Assembly (NCBI RefSeq): GCF_029760955.1
Contig: NZ_CP121682.1
Span: forward strand, 1,736,001-1,800,000
DNA length: 64,000 nucleotides
Source of the DNA: Streptomyces cathayae
GTDB taxonomy: Bacteria; Actinomycetota; Actinomycetes; Streptomycetales; Streptomycetaceae
Reading direction: 5' to 3'
Part shown: positions 1 through 8,920 of the stretch, piece by piece
Layout: each line of letters begins with the position of its first letter
Numbering within the stretch: position 1 is the stretch's first letter
The notes under the pieces: generated by a model
Databases searched by the model: none
The model's input: only the letters and a program-made list of their open reading frames with translations
What the model was told of the DNA's origin: nothing
Made by a program: the position numbers and the translations under genes

Positions 1-287
1 TTCGCTCACGGAAGTTCGTCGCAGTTCTCGCACGTCACAGCATGATCGGATCGATGGGGAGAGTCGGTGCCGCCGGCGACAACGCGGCCATGGAGAGCTT
101 CTTCGCGCTGCTGCAGAACAACGTCCTCGACCGCCGTACCTGGGCCACCCGCCAGGAGTTGCGGATCGCGATCGTGACCTGGATCGAGCGCACCTACCAC
201 CGACGCCGGCGCCAGAAACGCCTGGCCCGATTGACCCCCGTCGAGTACGAGACCATCATGACCCCAGCCGCAGCCCTGGCTGCATAA
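1..287 (+). pseudogene. IS3-family transposase OrfB, C-terminal end (cut by window edge)
   Basis: The reading frame is open from base 3 and ends at a TAA at 285-287. It encodes the last part of an IS3/IS150-type DDE transposase: the SMGRVGAAGDNAAMESFF stretch carries the third catalytic acidic residue (Glu of AAMESFF), and the RTYHRRRRQKRLARLTPVEYE tail is typical of the family. The upstream part lies outside the window, so it is unknown whether the element is intact. In the element the enzyme would cut and join the IS ends. Confidence 0.85.
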
Positions 288-369
288 ACCCCGCTGTCAC
301 CCGATCATGCAGCAGTCCCGTGCCCGGCTCCAATGGGGCACGTCGCAGCAGCGCTCAGAGAGTCCCGCG

Positions 370-558
370 TCATGACCTCCGAGGGCGGTTCTTCAGGTAC
401 CAGTCGAGGAAGCGCTCGCTGACGCCCTTACCCTCGCCGAAGTCTTCCTTGAGGACCCGCCACATATACGTGCTGTCGTGTCCGGACGCGAAAGTGCTGT
501 CCGCACCGATCTCGGTGTCGCAGCCGCAGAGGCAGAGGTTGGGACCAGCGGTGCTCAT
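370..558 (-). CDS. Small cysteine-motif protein of unknown function
   Basis: This encodes about 62 residues. A CLCGC motif is followed after about 15 residues by an SGHDS segment, and the C-terminus is basic. Short actinobacterial proteins with a CxCGC...GHD pattern exist, and the cysteines and histidine could bind zinc, but no role is known to me. A good ribosome-binding site (AGGAGG) lies just before two adjacent ATG codons (561 and 558). The second has the better spacing, so it is chosen. No neighbour suggests a pathway. Confidence 0.5.
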   Translation of the reverse strand: MSTAGPNLCLCGCDTEIGADSTFASGHDSTYMWRVLKEDFGEGKGVSERFLDWYLKNRPRRS

Positions 559-798
559 CATGGCCTCCTGGGCTTCACGAGAGGGCGGGATCCGTATCCT
601 CTCGCGCTCAGGTGCTGATCTGGAAGCTCCGCCAGGGAGAGCGGTTCTCCGTGAGTGCGGGAGGTAGTTCAAGAGCTGACGATCCAGTGACGCGCCCTGA
701 CGCTCGCCCGTATGCTCCCGGCCGGGTCAGCAGACCGACTTTCAGGGTGACCACCCTGCCGCTACGTTCATGCGCCCCTCTCCCCGCTGTGCTCACGC

Positions 799-1077
799 TC
801 AGTCGTCGCTGTCCGTCGGCTCCAGGAACGCGGGGGCCTGTTGTCCGCGCTCCTCCTCGCGGTATTCACCAAAGGCCGCAGTGCTGGTGTCGTCGTCCAC
901 GGCCTGACGTACGGCAGGTTCCTCCTCGAGGGCGTCGGCGGTCCCTGGCGGCGGCGGCGTCTCGTCGGCCTCCTCTTCGGTGTTCTGCGGCCAGCCGGGG
1001 TCAGCCTGTGCGTCGTGGTCGTCGTCCGCGCGCGTCCCCGAGGCCGGGGGTGACCTACGATCATCGTGGTCGGTCAT
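799..1077 (-). CDS. Small acidic hypothetical protein
   Basis: The 92-residue product is very rich in Asp and Glu and has low hydrophobicity, so it is probably a soluble and partly disordered protein. The C-terminal part (AVDDDTSTAAFGEYREEE and a final TDSDD) looks like a family seen across Streptomyces with no assigned function. It lies 110 bases downstream of the DUF6343 gene on the same strand, so the two may share a transcript. No catalytic or binding motif is visible. Confidence 0.5.
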   Translation of the reverse strand: MTDHDDRRSPPASGTRADDDHDAQADPGWPQNTEEEADETPPPPGTADALEEEPAVRQAVDDDTSTAAFGEYREEERGQQAPAFLEPTDSDD

Positions 1078-1187
1078 GCGGTACTCCCACTCTCCCCCTT
1101 CCGAGGCTACGCTGCGTCCTCTGGCTGGACGAGCCGGACCTCACGCCACTGGTGACAGGGGCGCGCGGCCGTGCCTTGCTGTCACGG

Positions 1188-1523
1188 TCATGCACTGCCG
1201 TCGGCGCGCTCGTGCTGCCGCCTTCGTGTCCTGACCGCCATGAGGTCGGCAGCCGCTGCCGAGGTGAGCACTCCACAGATCACCGCGAGCACGGTCAGCG
1301 GGCCACGGCTCGGGCTGTCGCCGGGCCCCTGGTGCGCGGCCCACACGGCGAGCCCTGCTGTAGCGGCGGCGAAGAGGGGCAGGAAGACAGCGGACAACGC
1401 CATCCGCAAGCCCAGCGGGCTGCGCGCGGTCGTCGGCTCACTGCCGGTGCGCACCCGCACTGAGCGGCGGCCGGTCGCTCCGGAGCGGACGGGAGGTGCC
1501 GACGAGCCCCCCGGAATGACCAC
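1188..1523 (-). CDS. DUF6343 family membrane protein
   Basis: The 111-residue product carries the segment RTGSEPTTARSPLGLRMALS near residue 25-45, which is the recognisable core of the DUF6343 family of Streptomyces. Two hydrophobic stretches follow, at about residues 42-62 and 74-92, and the tail is basic, so it is probably a small two-pass membrane protein with a cytosolic RTRRRQ end. The function of the family is unknown. The ATG at 1523 keeps the conserved motif inside the protein. The start could lie slightly further in, because the first 20 residues are not conserved-looking. Confidence 0.7.
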   Translation of the reverse strand: MVIPGGSSAPPVRSGATGRRSVRVRTGSEPTTARSPLGLRMALSAVFLPLFAAATAGLAVWAAHQGPGDSPSRGPLTVLAVICGVLTSAAAADLMAVRTRRRQHERADGSA

Positions 1524-1649
1524 TCCTGAATCAAGACGGTGGATCCGGACTCAGCCTGCCCCGACTCCGGTAGGCCATCGGCACTCAACACTCAGGACTG
1601 GCCGATAAGTTGACCTATCGTCAGGAACGATCGAGACGTACCTTGAGAA

Positions 1650-1664
1650 GGTCAACTAGTGACC
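1650..1664. promoter_or_regulatory. Palindrome upstream of the nuclease/chitinase gene
   Basis: The sequence GGTCA-ACTAG-TGACC is an inverted repeat with perfect 5-base arms, 51 bases before the TTG start of the large secreted protein. It could be an operator. It resembles, but does not match, the GGTC/GACC cores of Streptomyces chitinase-control sites, so the regulator cannot be named. Confidence 0.3.
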
Positions 1665-1715
1665 AGCGATCGGTTGTTCCCGATCCGTTGGATGTGAGAA
1701 ACGGGGAGGAACTCT

Positions 1716-4700
1716 TTGTTCCGCCGATTAATCGCCGTAGTGGTGATGATGGCCGGGCTGGCAGCGGCACTTGTCGTTCCGGCCTCCGCCACCGATTTCC
1801 CTGCGGCCACCACGCCCTTGGTCTCCTGGAACATGCAGGGGGCCAACAACGGCGCACCGACGGGCAGCAAGTGGACCAACACGGTCAGGCAGTTCGCGTT
1901 GCAGGTGCCGATCGTGATGGTTCAGGAGGCCGGCCCGGAGCCTCCTCCGGGCAGCACCGCACAGCCCAGACAGACCTTCACCACGGTCGACAGCCAGGGC
2001 AACACGCATCAGCACACCGTGCTGCACCACACCTGGGTCGTCGACTCCAGTTGGCGCAATCCCATCCCGACCCGTGAGGTCTACTTCCTGCAGACCGACG
2101 ACGACGCGACCAACCCGCACCGGATCGGCGGCCGGGTCAACATCGCGCTCGTCCTGAGCGAGGCGCCCGACGAGCTGATAGTCGTCGGCAACCCGGTCGA
2201 CGCCGGCCGGAACGCGCTCGGGGCGCGGTTCGGCAACGAGTGGTACTTCACCTTCCATGGCCTGTCCGGCGGTGGCGGTGACTCCGGGCCGATGCTGGAC
2301 GCCATCGACGACCGGCTCGAGGCCCTCGGGAACCAGCGTGGCGTCACCTACCACGTGACGATCGGTGGCGACTTCAACGTCGACCCGCAGGACCTCGCCA
2401 ACCGGACGCACTTCCCGCCGACCATGCGGATCCACAGCTCGGGTCAGGCGACCCACCAGAGCGGTGGTGAGCTGGATTACTTCGTCACCACCCACCTGAA
2501 TCTCGATACCGCGGTCGATGTCCGCTCCGAGGGCGGCTCCGACCACCAGCCGGTCCAGTTCGGCCGGCTCAACGCGGCCGGGCCCACTCCGTCTCCCGCC
2601 GCCAGCCCGGAGATCGACGAGCTCCGGGTGATGCCGGTCGGTGACGGGATCACGGTCGGTGCGAACAGCACCGACGAGACCGGCTACCGGGACGAACTGA
2701 GCACCCAGGCGAAGGGCATAACCATCGCTGCGTTGTTCGGTGGCGCGCTCAGTTTCATCTTCAAGCGCACGGATTTCGTCGGTGAGCAGAAGAACGGCAA
2801 GCGCGGCGACCCCGACCACATGGGGTTCGCGGGCAAGGGAATCGACGACATCAAGGCCCAGACGATCCCCGCGCTGACAACACTGCGGCCGAACATGATG
2901 ACCCTGATCGCGGGCACGGCCGACCTGACCGGCGGTGCCGACGGCGCCGCGACGGCCGGGAAGATGCGGGGCTTCCTGGACGAGATCTACCGAACCTCGC
3001 CGACGACGACCGTCCTGCTCGGCACCCTGCCGCCGTCGACGAACCCGACGTACCAGGCCCGGATCGACGCCTACAACAGCGCGCTCCGCACGATGGCCTA
3101 CGCCAAGATCCAAGGCGGCGCACGGCTGGTGCTGGTCGACATGGGCGCGGTGACCACGCAGGACATCACCAACGAGATCTACCCGACCGACACCGGCTAC
3201 AAGAAGATCGCGGACGCCTTCGCCGCAGGCACTCGGATCGCGCTCCTGCAGCACATGATCAGCGGCCGCTCGTACGTCTGGAAGCCGATCGGCAAGATCC
3301 GGGACGCCGCCGCGACCGGCTCGAAGATCGCCTTCCCCGACCTGAACGGCGACGGCAAGGCCGACTACGCGGTGGTCGGTACGGACGGCAAGGTCACCGG
3401 CTGGCGCAACGACGACCCGACCAAGGAAGCGGTCTCACTGGGCGACATCAGCCCGGCCGACCGCGGGAACAACCCGGATGGGGTCTACTTCGCCGACCTG
3501 GACGGTGACGGCAAGGACGACTACATCCGGATCCTGCCGCCGGCCGACTCGCCGACCGGCATCGTCGCGATGCGGATGTCGCGCAACACCAGCAGCGGCA
3601 ACAGCATCAGTTGGGGCACCGCGACGATCGTCGCGAACAACCTCGGCTACCCGCCGCAGATGTACTTCACCGACCTCGACGGTGACCACCGCGACGACCT
3701 GATCACGGTGGACCGGATGAGCTTCCCGACCGCCTGGCAGAACAAGGGCAAGGAAATGCCGACTCCGGGCGGCTGGAGCAAGATCTCGGGCTTCGCCACT
3801 CCGAGTGAGTCACCCGCCGCGCAGGTCGCCTTCGCCGACATCACCGGTGACGGCAAGGCCGACACGGTCCGGGTCGAGTTCACCACCGGTGACGTCCGGG
3901 CCTGGGAGAACACCGGCTCGCCGTGGAGCGTCACCTCCGGCTGGAAGTCGCTGGGCGTGATCCGCGCCGGCGACCCGTTCCAGGGCACCACCGGGACCTT
4001 CGCCGACCTCAACGGCGACGGGATCCAGGACTTCACCCTGACCCGCTCCGGGGCTACGACTAGGGCTACGACGGCGAAGACCGTCCTCAAGGCGGCCCAG
4101 GAGGCCGCGGCGAGTGGTGCCGGTGACATCGAGGGCTGGCTGGTGCCGAGCTACGGCGACGGCAGCCGCACCGACGGCGGTGCCGGTGATCTCGGTGTCA
4201 ACGGCGGTGTCGGCGACCCTATGGAGTCGCACCCCGGTGGCGACGACGGCGGTACGCGGCCGGCCGCGACCGGCGACTGCCGACCGGACGGTCTGGCGAC
4301 CACTCCGGGTGTGGCGACGCCGTACTGCAAGATCTATCAGAGCGACGGCCGCGAATGGCTCGGCGAGGGCCGCAGCCGCCGGGTCGTGGGCTACTTCAAC
4401 GGTGGCCGTACGGGCGCCGACGGCACGCCGCACTACCTCGTGAAGAACATCCCGTGGTCGAAGGTGACCCACCTCAACTACGCGTTCGCGTCGGTGGAGA
4501 ACAACAAGATCAAGGTCGACTCGAACGCCACCCAGAAGGAGTGGCCCGGCGAGGTCGGCGCCGAGATGGATCCCTCGCTGCCCTACAAGGGGCACTTCAA
4601 CCTGCTGACGAAGTACAAGCGCCTGCACCCGCGAGTGAAGACGCTGATATCCGTCGGTGGCTGGGCCGGTTCCGGTGGCTTCTACACGATGACCACCAAC

Positions 4701-6440
4701 GCCGACGGCTCGGTCAACCAGGGCGGGATCGACACGTTCGCGAGCTCGGTCGTGGACTTCCTGCGGACCTACGGGTTCGACGGTGTCGACATCGACTTCG
4801 AGTACCCCACGGTCCTCGAGGACACCGGCAATCCGGCCGACTGGGCGGTGGCGAACCCGCGCCGCAAGGGCCTGCCCACGACATACGCCGCGCTGATGAA
4901 GGCGCTGCGGGACTCGCTGAACCGGGCTTCGGCCGCGGACGGCAAGTACTACCTGCTCACCTCGGCGTCGTCGGCCTCCGGCTACCTGGCCCGCGGGATG
5001 GCGAACCAGACCGCGCTGAAGTACCAGGACTTCACCAACCTGATGGCGTACGACTACCACGGCACCTGGAACGACGTCGTGGGCCCGAACGCGGCACTGT
5101 TCGACGACGGCAAGGACCCCGAACTGGCCGACCAGTACGCCACCCCGGAGAACGGGAAGATCGGGTACTTCAACACCGACTGGGCGATGAAGTACATGCG
5201 CGGCGCGATGCAGGCCGGGCGCGTCAACATCGGTGTGCCCTACTACACGCGCGGCTGGCAGAACGTTACCGGCGGCACCAACGGCCTGTGGGGTACGTCG
5301 CCCAAGCCGAACGGCTGCGAGCCGGGTACGGGCATCAAACGGCCGTGCGGTGACGGTGCCTTCGGCATCGACAACATCTGGCACGACGAGACCAACAACG
5401 GCAGCGAGCTCGGCTCCGGGACGAACCCGCTGTGGCACGCCAAGAACCTGGAGAAGAACATCACCCCGGTCTACGCCCCCAGCGTCGGGCTGAAGCCGCA
5501 CACCGACGTCACCGACCGGCGCACGGGTCACTACACCCGGTACTGGGACGACACCACCAAGACGTCGTGGCTGTGGAACGCCGAGAAGAAGGTGTTCCTT
5601 TCGACCGAGGACGAGCAGGGCATCGACGCGGTCACCGATCTGGTCAAGTCGACCGGTGCGGGCGGCGTGATGATGTGGGAACTCGGCGGCGACTACGCCT
5701 GCCCGGCCGACGTCCAGCCGGACACCCCGTGCGGGATGGGGTACACGCTGACCACCCGGCTGAACCAGAAGCTGGGCAATGCCACTGCCTACGACAACAA
5801 TCTGCGCACCGGCAGCAGCGGTGCCGCGCCGACAGTGACGGCCAACGTGAGCGTCGAGTTGGTCAACTACCCGACTTCGACGGCGAACCTGTGGCCGTTG
5901 CAGCCGACCGTCCGGATCACCAACAACACCGGGCGCACGCTCGGCGGTGGCAAGGACACGAAGCTGTCGTTCGACATCCCGGCCTCGACGTCATGGCTGG
6001 TCAAGGACGGCAACTGGCAAACCGATGCCCAAGGCGGCCAGTGGAAGCTGACACCCGGTACGACGCTCCACCGGATCAGTACGACGCTGGACTACTGCCA
6101 GATCATCCCGGCCGGGAAGTCGCTCGACTTGCCGATCATCTACTACCTCCCGATCACCGGTCCGGTGAACACGAGTCTGTCGATCGGCGGTACGGCGTAC
6201 GCGCCGGTGACCGACAACCTCAAGGGACTCGGTACGGCGACCCCGCCGGCCGGTGGCTGCAGCGCCGGGAACTGGGACGCGACCAAGGTCTACTCCCCGG
6301 CCAGCCAGCCGATCGAGCAGACCACGGTCAAGTACAACGGCAAGGTCTGGAAGGCCAAGTGGTGGACGCAGGGCAATGCCCCCGGCACCGGGGCCGACGC
6401 CGACCACGAGCCCTGGAAGCTGATCGGCAACGCCAGCTGA
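1716..6440 (+). CDS. Secreted CdtB-like nuclease / inactive SGNH / FG-GAP / GH18 chitinase fusion
   Basis: This is a 1574-residue multidomain exoprotein. A signal peptide (residues 1-25, cleavage after ASA) precedes a CdtB/DNase I-like domain (about 29-285) with WNMQG, Glu71 in VQEAG, Arg140, His181 in FTFHGL, Asp219 and Asn221 in GGDFN, and Asp276-His277 in SDHQPV. All the catalytic positions of that fold are present. An SGNH-type domain (about 299-513) follows, but GDS is GDG (Gly311), GTND is GTAD (Ala402) and the DxxH position is NxxY (Asn486, Tyr489), so it is probably catalytically dead. Five FG-GAP-like DxNGDG repeats span about 538-778. A GH18 domain (about 888-1350) has DGVDIDFE with Glu1029 as the acid. 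A beta-rich module and a CBM5/12-type chitin-binding end (YNGKVWKAKWWT) finish the protein. Translation starts at TTG behind GGGGAGGA. The protein may bind chitin and deliver a nuclease to fungi or arthropods; that is inference. Confidence 0.9.
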   Translation: MFRRLIAVVVMMAGLAAALVVPASATDFPAATTPLVSWNMQGANNGAPTGSKWTNTVRQFALQVPIVMVQEAGPEPPPGSTAQPRQTFTTVDSQGNTHQHTVLHHTWVVDSSWRNPIPTREVYFLQTDDDATNPHRIGGRVNIALVLSEAPDELIVVGNPVDAGRNALGARFGNEWYFTFHGLSGGGGDSGPMLDAIDDRLEALGNQRGVTYHVTIGGDFNVDPQDLANRTHFPPTMRIHSSGQATHQSGGELDYFVTTHLNLDTAVDVRSEGGSDHQPVQFGRLNAAGPTPSPAASPEIDELRVMPVGDGITVGANSTDETGYRDELSTQAKGITIAALFGGALSFIFKRTDFVGEQKNGKRGDPDHMGFAGKGIDDIKAQTIPALTTLRPNMMTLIAGTADLTGGADGAATAGKMRGFLDEIYRTSPTTTVLLGTLPPSTNPTYQARIDAYNSALRTMAYAKIQGGARLVLVDMGAVTTQDITNEIYPTDTGYKKIADAFAAGTRIALLQHMISGRSYVWKPIGKIRDAAATGSKIAFPDLNGDGKADYAVVGTDGKVTGWRNDDPTKEAVSLGDISPADRGNNPDGVYFADLDGDGKDDYIRILPPADSPTGIVAMRMSRNTSSGNSISWGTATIVANNLGYPPQMYFTDLDGDHRDDLITVDRMSFPTAWQNKGKEMPTPGGWSKISGFATPSESPAAQVAFADITGDGKADTVRVEFTTGDVRAWENTGSPWSVTSGWKSLGVIRAGDPFQGTTGTFADLNGDGIQDFTLTRSGATTRATTAKTVLKAAQEAAASGAGDIEGWLVPSYGDGSRTDGGAGDLGVNGGVGDPMESHPGGDDGGTRPAATGDCRPDGLATTPGVATPYCKIYQSDGREWLGEGRSRRVVGYFNGGRTGADGTPHYLVKNIPWSKVTHLNYAFASVENNKIKVDSNATQKEWPGEVGAEMDPSLPYKGHFNLLTKYKRLHPRVKTLISVGGWAGSGGFYTMTTNADGSVNQGGIDTFASSVVDFLRTYGFDGVDIDFEYPTVLEDTGNPADWAVANPRRKGLPTTYAALMKALRDSLNRASAADGKYYLLTSASSASGYLARGMANQTALKYQDFTNLMAYDYHGTWNDVVGPNAALFDDGKDPELADQYATPENGKIGYFNTDWAMKYMRGAMQAGRVNIGVPYYTRGWQNVTGGTNGLWGTSPKPNGCEPGTGIKRPCGDGAFGIDNIWHDETNNGSELGSGTNPLWHAKNLEKNITPVYAPSVGLKPHTDVTDRRTGHYTRYWDDTTKTSWLWNAEKKVFLSTEDEQGIDAVTDLVKSTGAGGVMMWELGGDYACPADVQPDTPCGMGYTLTTRLNQKLGNATAYDNNLRTGSSGAAPTVTANVSVELVNYPTSTANLWPLQPTVRITNNTGRTLGGGKDTKLSFDIPASTSWLVKDGNWQTDAQGGQWKLTPGTTLHRISTTLDYCQIIPAGKSLDLPIIYYLPITGPVNTSLSIGGTAYAPVTDNLKGLGTATPPAGGCSAGNWDATKVYSPASQPIEQTTVKYNGKVWKAKWWTQGNAPGTGADADHEPWKLIGNAS

Positions 6441-6488
6441 CCATTCTCAGCCACCCAGCCTGACACTCCACGTCCTGACCAAATAACC

Positions 6489-6561
6489 GGAGAGTGCTTC
6501 TGACCTGCAACGATGGGACATGTCCAAGGTCCTGTTGGCTGCACGGAAAGAAGCACTCTCC
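6489..6561. repeat. 13-bp inverted repeats at the IS1380-type end
   Basis: GGAGAGTGCTTCT at 6489-6501 and its exact complement at 6549-6561 form a stem with a 47-base loop, directly upstream of the IS1380 transposase start. This could be the terminal region of the element or a structure that limits read-through into the transposase. It begins 48 bases after the stop of the large secreted protein gene and could also end that transcript. Confidence 0.5.
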
Positions 6562-6563
6562 AG

Positions 6564-6812
6564 GTGAGCAAGCGTGTCGGGTTGTACCCGCGTGCTCGTG
6601 TCGAGGGCGGTGGCAGTGGGTTGGTCTCGCAGGCCGGGGTGGTGCTGATGGTCGAGACGGTCCGCAAGGTGGGCCTGGACACCGCGATATCGGCGGCGCC
6701 GACGCCGTGGCGCAAGCCGCTGACGGTGCACGACCCGGGCACGGTCCTGCCGGATATCGCGCTCGCGACGGCTCTGGGGGACTGCCTGGCCGATGTCGCC
6801 ATGCTGCGGGCC
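6564..6812 (+). pseudogene. IS1380-family transposase, N-terminal fragment
   Basis: The frame starts at a GTG (SKRVGLYPRARVEGGG...) and keeps the typical IS1380 N-terminus through VETVRKVGLDTAIS and LADVAMLRA. It then stops matching at about 6812. From that base rightwards the DNA is the integrase fragment on the other strand. About 80 residues of a protein that normally exceeds 400 remain, without the DDE catalytic core, so it is inactive. Confidence 0.8.
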
Positions 6813-7317
6813 CGAGCGCGGCAGGGTGCCGGCCTTCCTGGCGCGCTCGCGTGCTCGCAGCATGGACTCGGCGAACGCCTGCACCGGCGGTCGCAACGGG
6901 AGCGGGATGGCGTCGATGCGGCGTCGTCGGCGTCCGGCGGCGAGCCGTTGCGCCTGGTCGGTGGGAAGGGCGAGGCCGTACTGAGTAAGGAAGGCATCGA
7001 ATGCGCGAGCGAGGGAGCCCATCGAACGGCCGGGGCGGCGGGCACGGTCCAGGAGGGCTTGGGGGTGGTTGGGGTGTTCGTCGTTCAGCGGCCTGCCCAG
7101 CGTGCTGATCATGGTGCAGGCACGGCTCACGCAGTGCCGGTCGGCGAGATGCCCAGCGAAGTCACCCAGCCAGGGCACCGGCTCGGCGAGCCGGGATGCC
7201 AGGTTTTCGGCGGCGATGAAGGGGCGGTCAGGGTGCCTCTGCCAGCAGGCTGAGCAGAGTCCGTGTCCGGGCTCCGCAGGGCAAAGCGCCGGTAGACCGT
7301 GGGTCAGGCCGGCCCGA
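6813..7317 (-). pseudogene. Tyrosine recombinase, N-terminal fragment
   Basis: Read on the minus strand, the segment LPALCPAEPGHGLCSACWQRH, then WLGDFAGHLADRHCVSRACTMISTLGR and RRRRIDAIPLPLRP, matches the DNA-binding N-terminus of the long Streptomyces tyrosine integrases, including a CxxC motif. It lacks the catalytic domain (no R-HxxR-Y). Both ends are abrupt: it meets an IS5 fragment at about 7317 and the IS1380 fragment at about 6812. It is a relic and cannot act as a recombinase. Confidence 0.7.
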
Positions 7318-7504
7318 ACACTGGCGGCAACTGCCGCCAAGTGCATCCCGATGTAGCCACGAAGATGATCGCGGCAAGCGTTTCGCGGTCACCCGCCCGC
7401 TGCCGACCCCCGCCCTGCGGACGCCTCACCTCTATCGGCGGCACCACCCGCCGGAACAGCACCCACAACTCCTCTGGCACCAGCCGCTCAACCAGATCCG
7501 TCAT
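7318..7504 (-). pseudogene. IS5-family transposase, N-terminal fragment
   Basis: The 66-residue frame MTDLVERLVPEELWVLFRRVVP ... IFVATSGCTWRQLPP is the N-terminal domain (DUF4096 type) of IS5/IS427 transposases. The same domain recurs in the element at 54.5 kb. It breaks off after VFGPA, where the integrase fragment starts. No catalytic residues remain. Confidence 0.8.
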
Positions 7505-7551
7505 GCACGGTTCAATGAGCGATCACGCCATAAGAAACGGCGTCTAAATAC

Positions 7552-8331
7552 ATGGACAGCTCCCCGCCGCGCCCGGCAAAGTGGCCGCCCGTGACGAGCA
7601 GTGAGCTATGGACCCGTGCGACCGCCGACCGCTACGACGCCGAGGAGAGCGAGATGTCCTCGGCCGCTGTTCTCGGACCGACCCTCGCCTTCCTCACCGA
7701 ACTCGCCGGAGACGGCCGGGCACTGGAGTTCGCCATCGGAACCGGACGAGTGGGCGTCCCGCTCCGGGAACGCGGCGTGCCCGTTGCGGGCATCGAACTG
7801 TCCCAGCACATGGCAGCGGTCCTGCGGCGCAAGATCGACGAGGACATGCTCCCGGTCGTCATCGGGGACATGGCCACGACCGTCATCCCCGGCGAGTTCA
7901 CCCTGGTCTATCTCGTCTACAACACGATCACGAACCTGCTCACCCAGGCCGAGCAGGTCGAGTGCTTCCGCAACGCCGCACGTCACCTGACGCCTGGCGG
8001 CCGATTCGTCATCGAGCTGGGCGTGCCGCCGCTGCGGTTCCTGCCGCCCGGGCAGGTCGCGGTGCCGTTCGACGTCTCCGAGCGGCATCTCGGCTTCGAC
8101 ACCTTCGACCTGGTCGAGCAGATTCTCGTCTCGCACCACCTCACCCGCGACGGCGAGGACGGCCGCTACCGCCGCGGCAACTCCCGGCACCGGTACGCGT
8201 GGCCGGCGGAGCTCGACCTGATGGCACGGATCGCGGGGCTCGAACTGGAACGCCGCGTCGCGGACTGGGACGGGGCGCCGTTCACCCAGGACTCCGCGAA
8301 GCACATCTCCGTGTGGCGCAAGCCGGCCTGA
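7552..8331 (+). CDS. Class I SAM-dependent methyltransferase
   Basis: This is a 259-residue Rossmann-fold methyltransferase. Motif I is ALEFAIGTGRVGVPL (about residues 62-76), followed by the acidic IELSQHM that would bind the ribose of SAM, and the post-motif LTPGGRFVIELGVP. The substrate cannot be told. The ATG at 7552 is used; a GTG at 7591 (residue 14) is an alternative, and neither has a strong ribosome-binding site. It stands alone between mobile-element fragments, and a decayed yjbQ faces it downstream. Confidence 0.75.
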   Translation: MDSSPPRPAKWPPVTSSELWTRATADRYDAEESEMSSAAVLGPTLAFLTELAGDGRALEFAIGTGRVGVPLRERGVPVAGIELSQHMAAVLRRKIDEDMLPVVIGDMATTVIPGEFTLVYLVYNTITNLLTQAEQVECFRNAARHLTPGGRFVIELGVPPLRFLPPGQVAVPFDVSERHLGFDTFDLVEQILVSHHLTRDGEDGRYRRGNSRHRYAWPAELDLMARIAGLELERRVADWDGAPFTQDSAKHISVWRKPA

Positions 8332-8361
8332 GGCAGTCCCCTGGTCCCGCCCATCGGCCAG

Positions 8362-8733
8362 GCCGGGCACGAGGAAAAAGTCACGACGGTGGGAGGTACC
8401 CCGCCGTCGCAGGTGCGTATCCACCGGGCACGCCGACTGCCATGTCCCCAGTTCCAGCCGATCGCCGATGACCGGCAGAGCCGCATGGGGCGCGACGAGG
8501 GCCGGGAGGACGTGGTCGCGGCCGTGGCCGGGGCTGCCGGGGGTGCTGCCAGCGGTCGTCGGCGGGCAGCAGGGTGTGCAGAGAGAGCGTCCAGGAGGTC
8601 GTCGTCGCTGGGCGCCCGTCTCGATGATCGCCACGCCGGTCGTGGCGTGCGGCACGAAGACGTTCAGAAGGCCGTCGCGGCCTGCCCCCGCCTTGCGGAG
8701 GAAACTCTCACAATCGCGGGCGAGGTCGTTGTC
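8362..8733 (-). pseudogene. YjbQ family (UPF0047) protein, frameshifted
   Basis: The minus strand contains all the family blocks, but in different frames. DLARDCESFLRKAG, LLNVFVPHATTGVAIIETGA and SPGHGRDHVLPALVAPHAALPVIGDRLELGTWQS are in one frame. SDDDLLDAL and then LHTLLPADDRWQH lie between them in the second and third frames. At least three small insertions or deletions have occurred. YjbQ proteins can have thiamine-phosphate synthase activity in vitro. The upstream start is lost near the IS3 insertion. The gene is dead unless these are sequencing errors. Confidence 0.75.
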
Positions 8734-8920
8734 CCCCGACCCCGGCCGCGACCCGAAGGCCACCCTGAAGGACCTCCAGCAGCTCCTCGACCAGCCGGTC
8801 CGGGCGCTGCCCGAACACGCACGTCCTGCCAAGCACGTCTGGCACACCTCGGTGCGCGCGACTGCCGATGACCGGATTCTCACGGGCCTTGTCCCCGGAG
8901 GGTGGACACCATTCGTGTCG

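Noticed and set aside
1728..3254. Long open frame on the minus strand opposite the nuclease/chitinase gene
   Set aside because: It is caused by GC-rich third positions. The composition is Arg/Val/Asp-rich with no domain, while the plus-strand frame has clear motifs.
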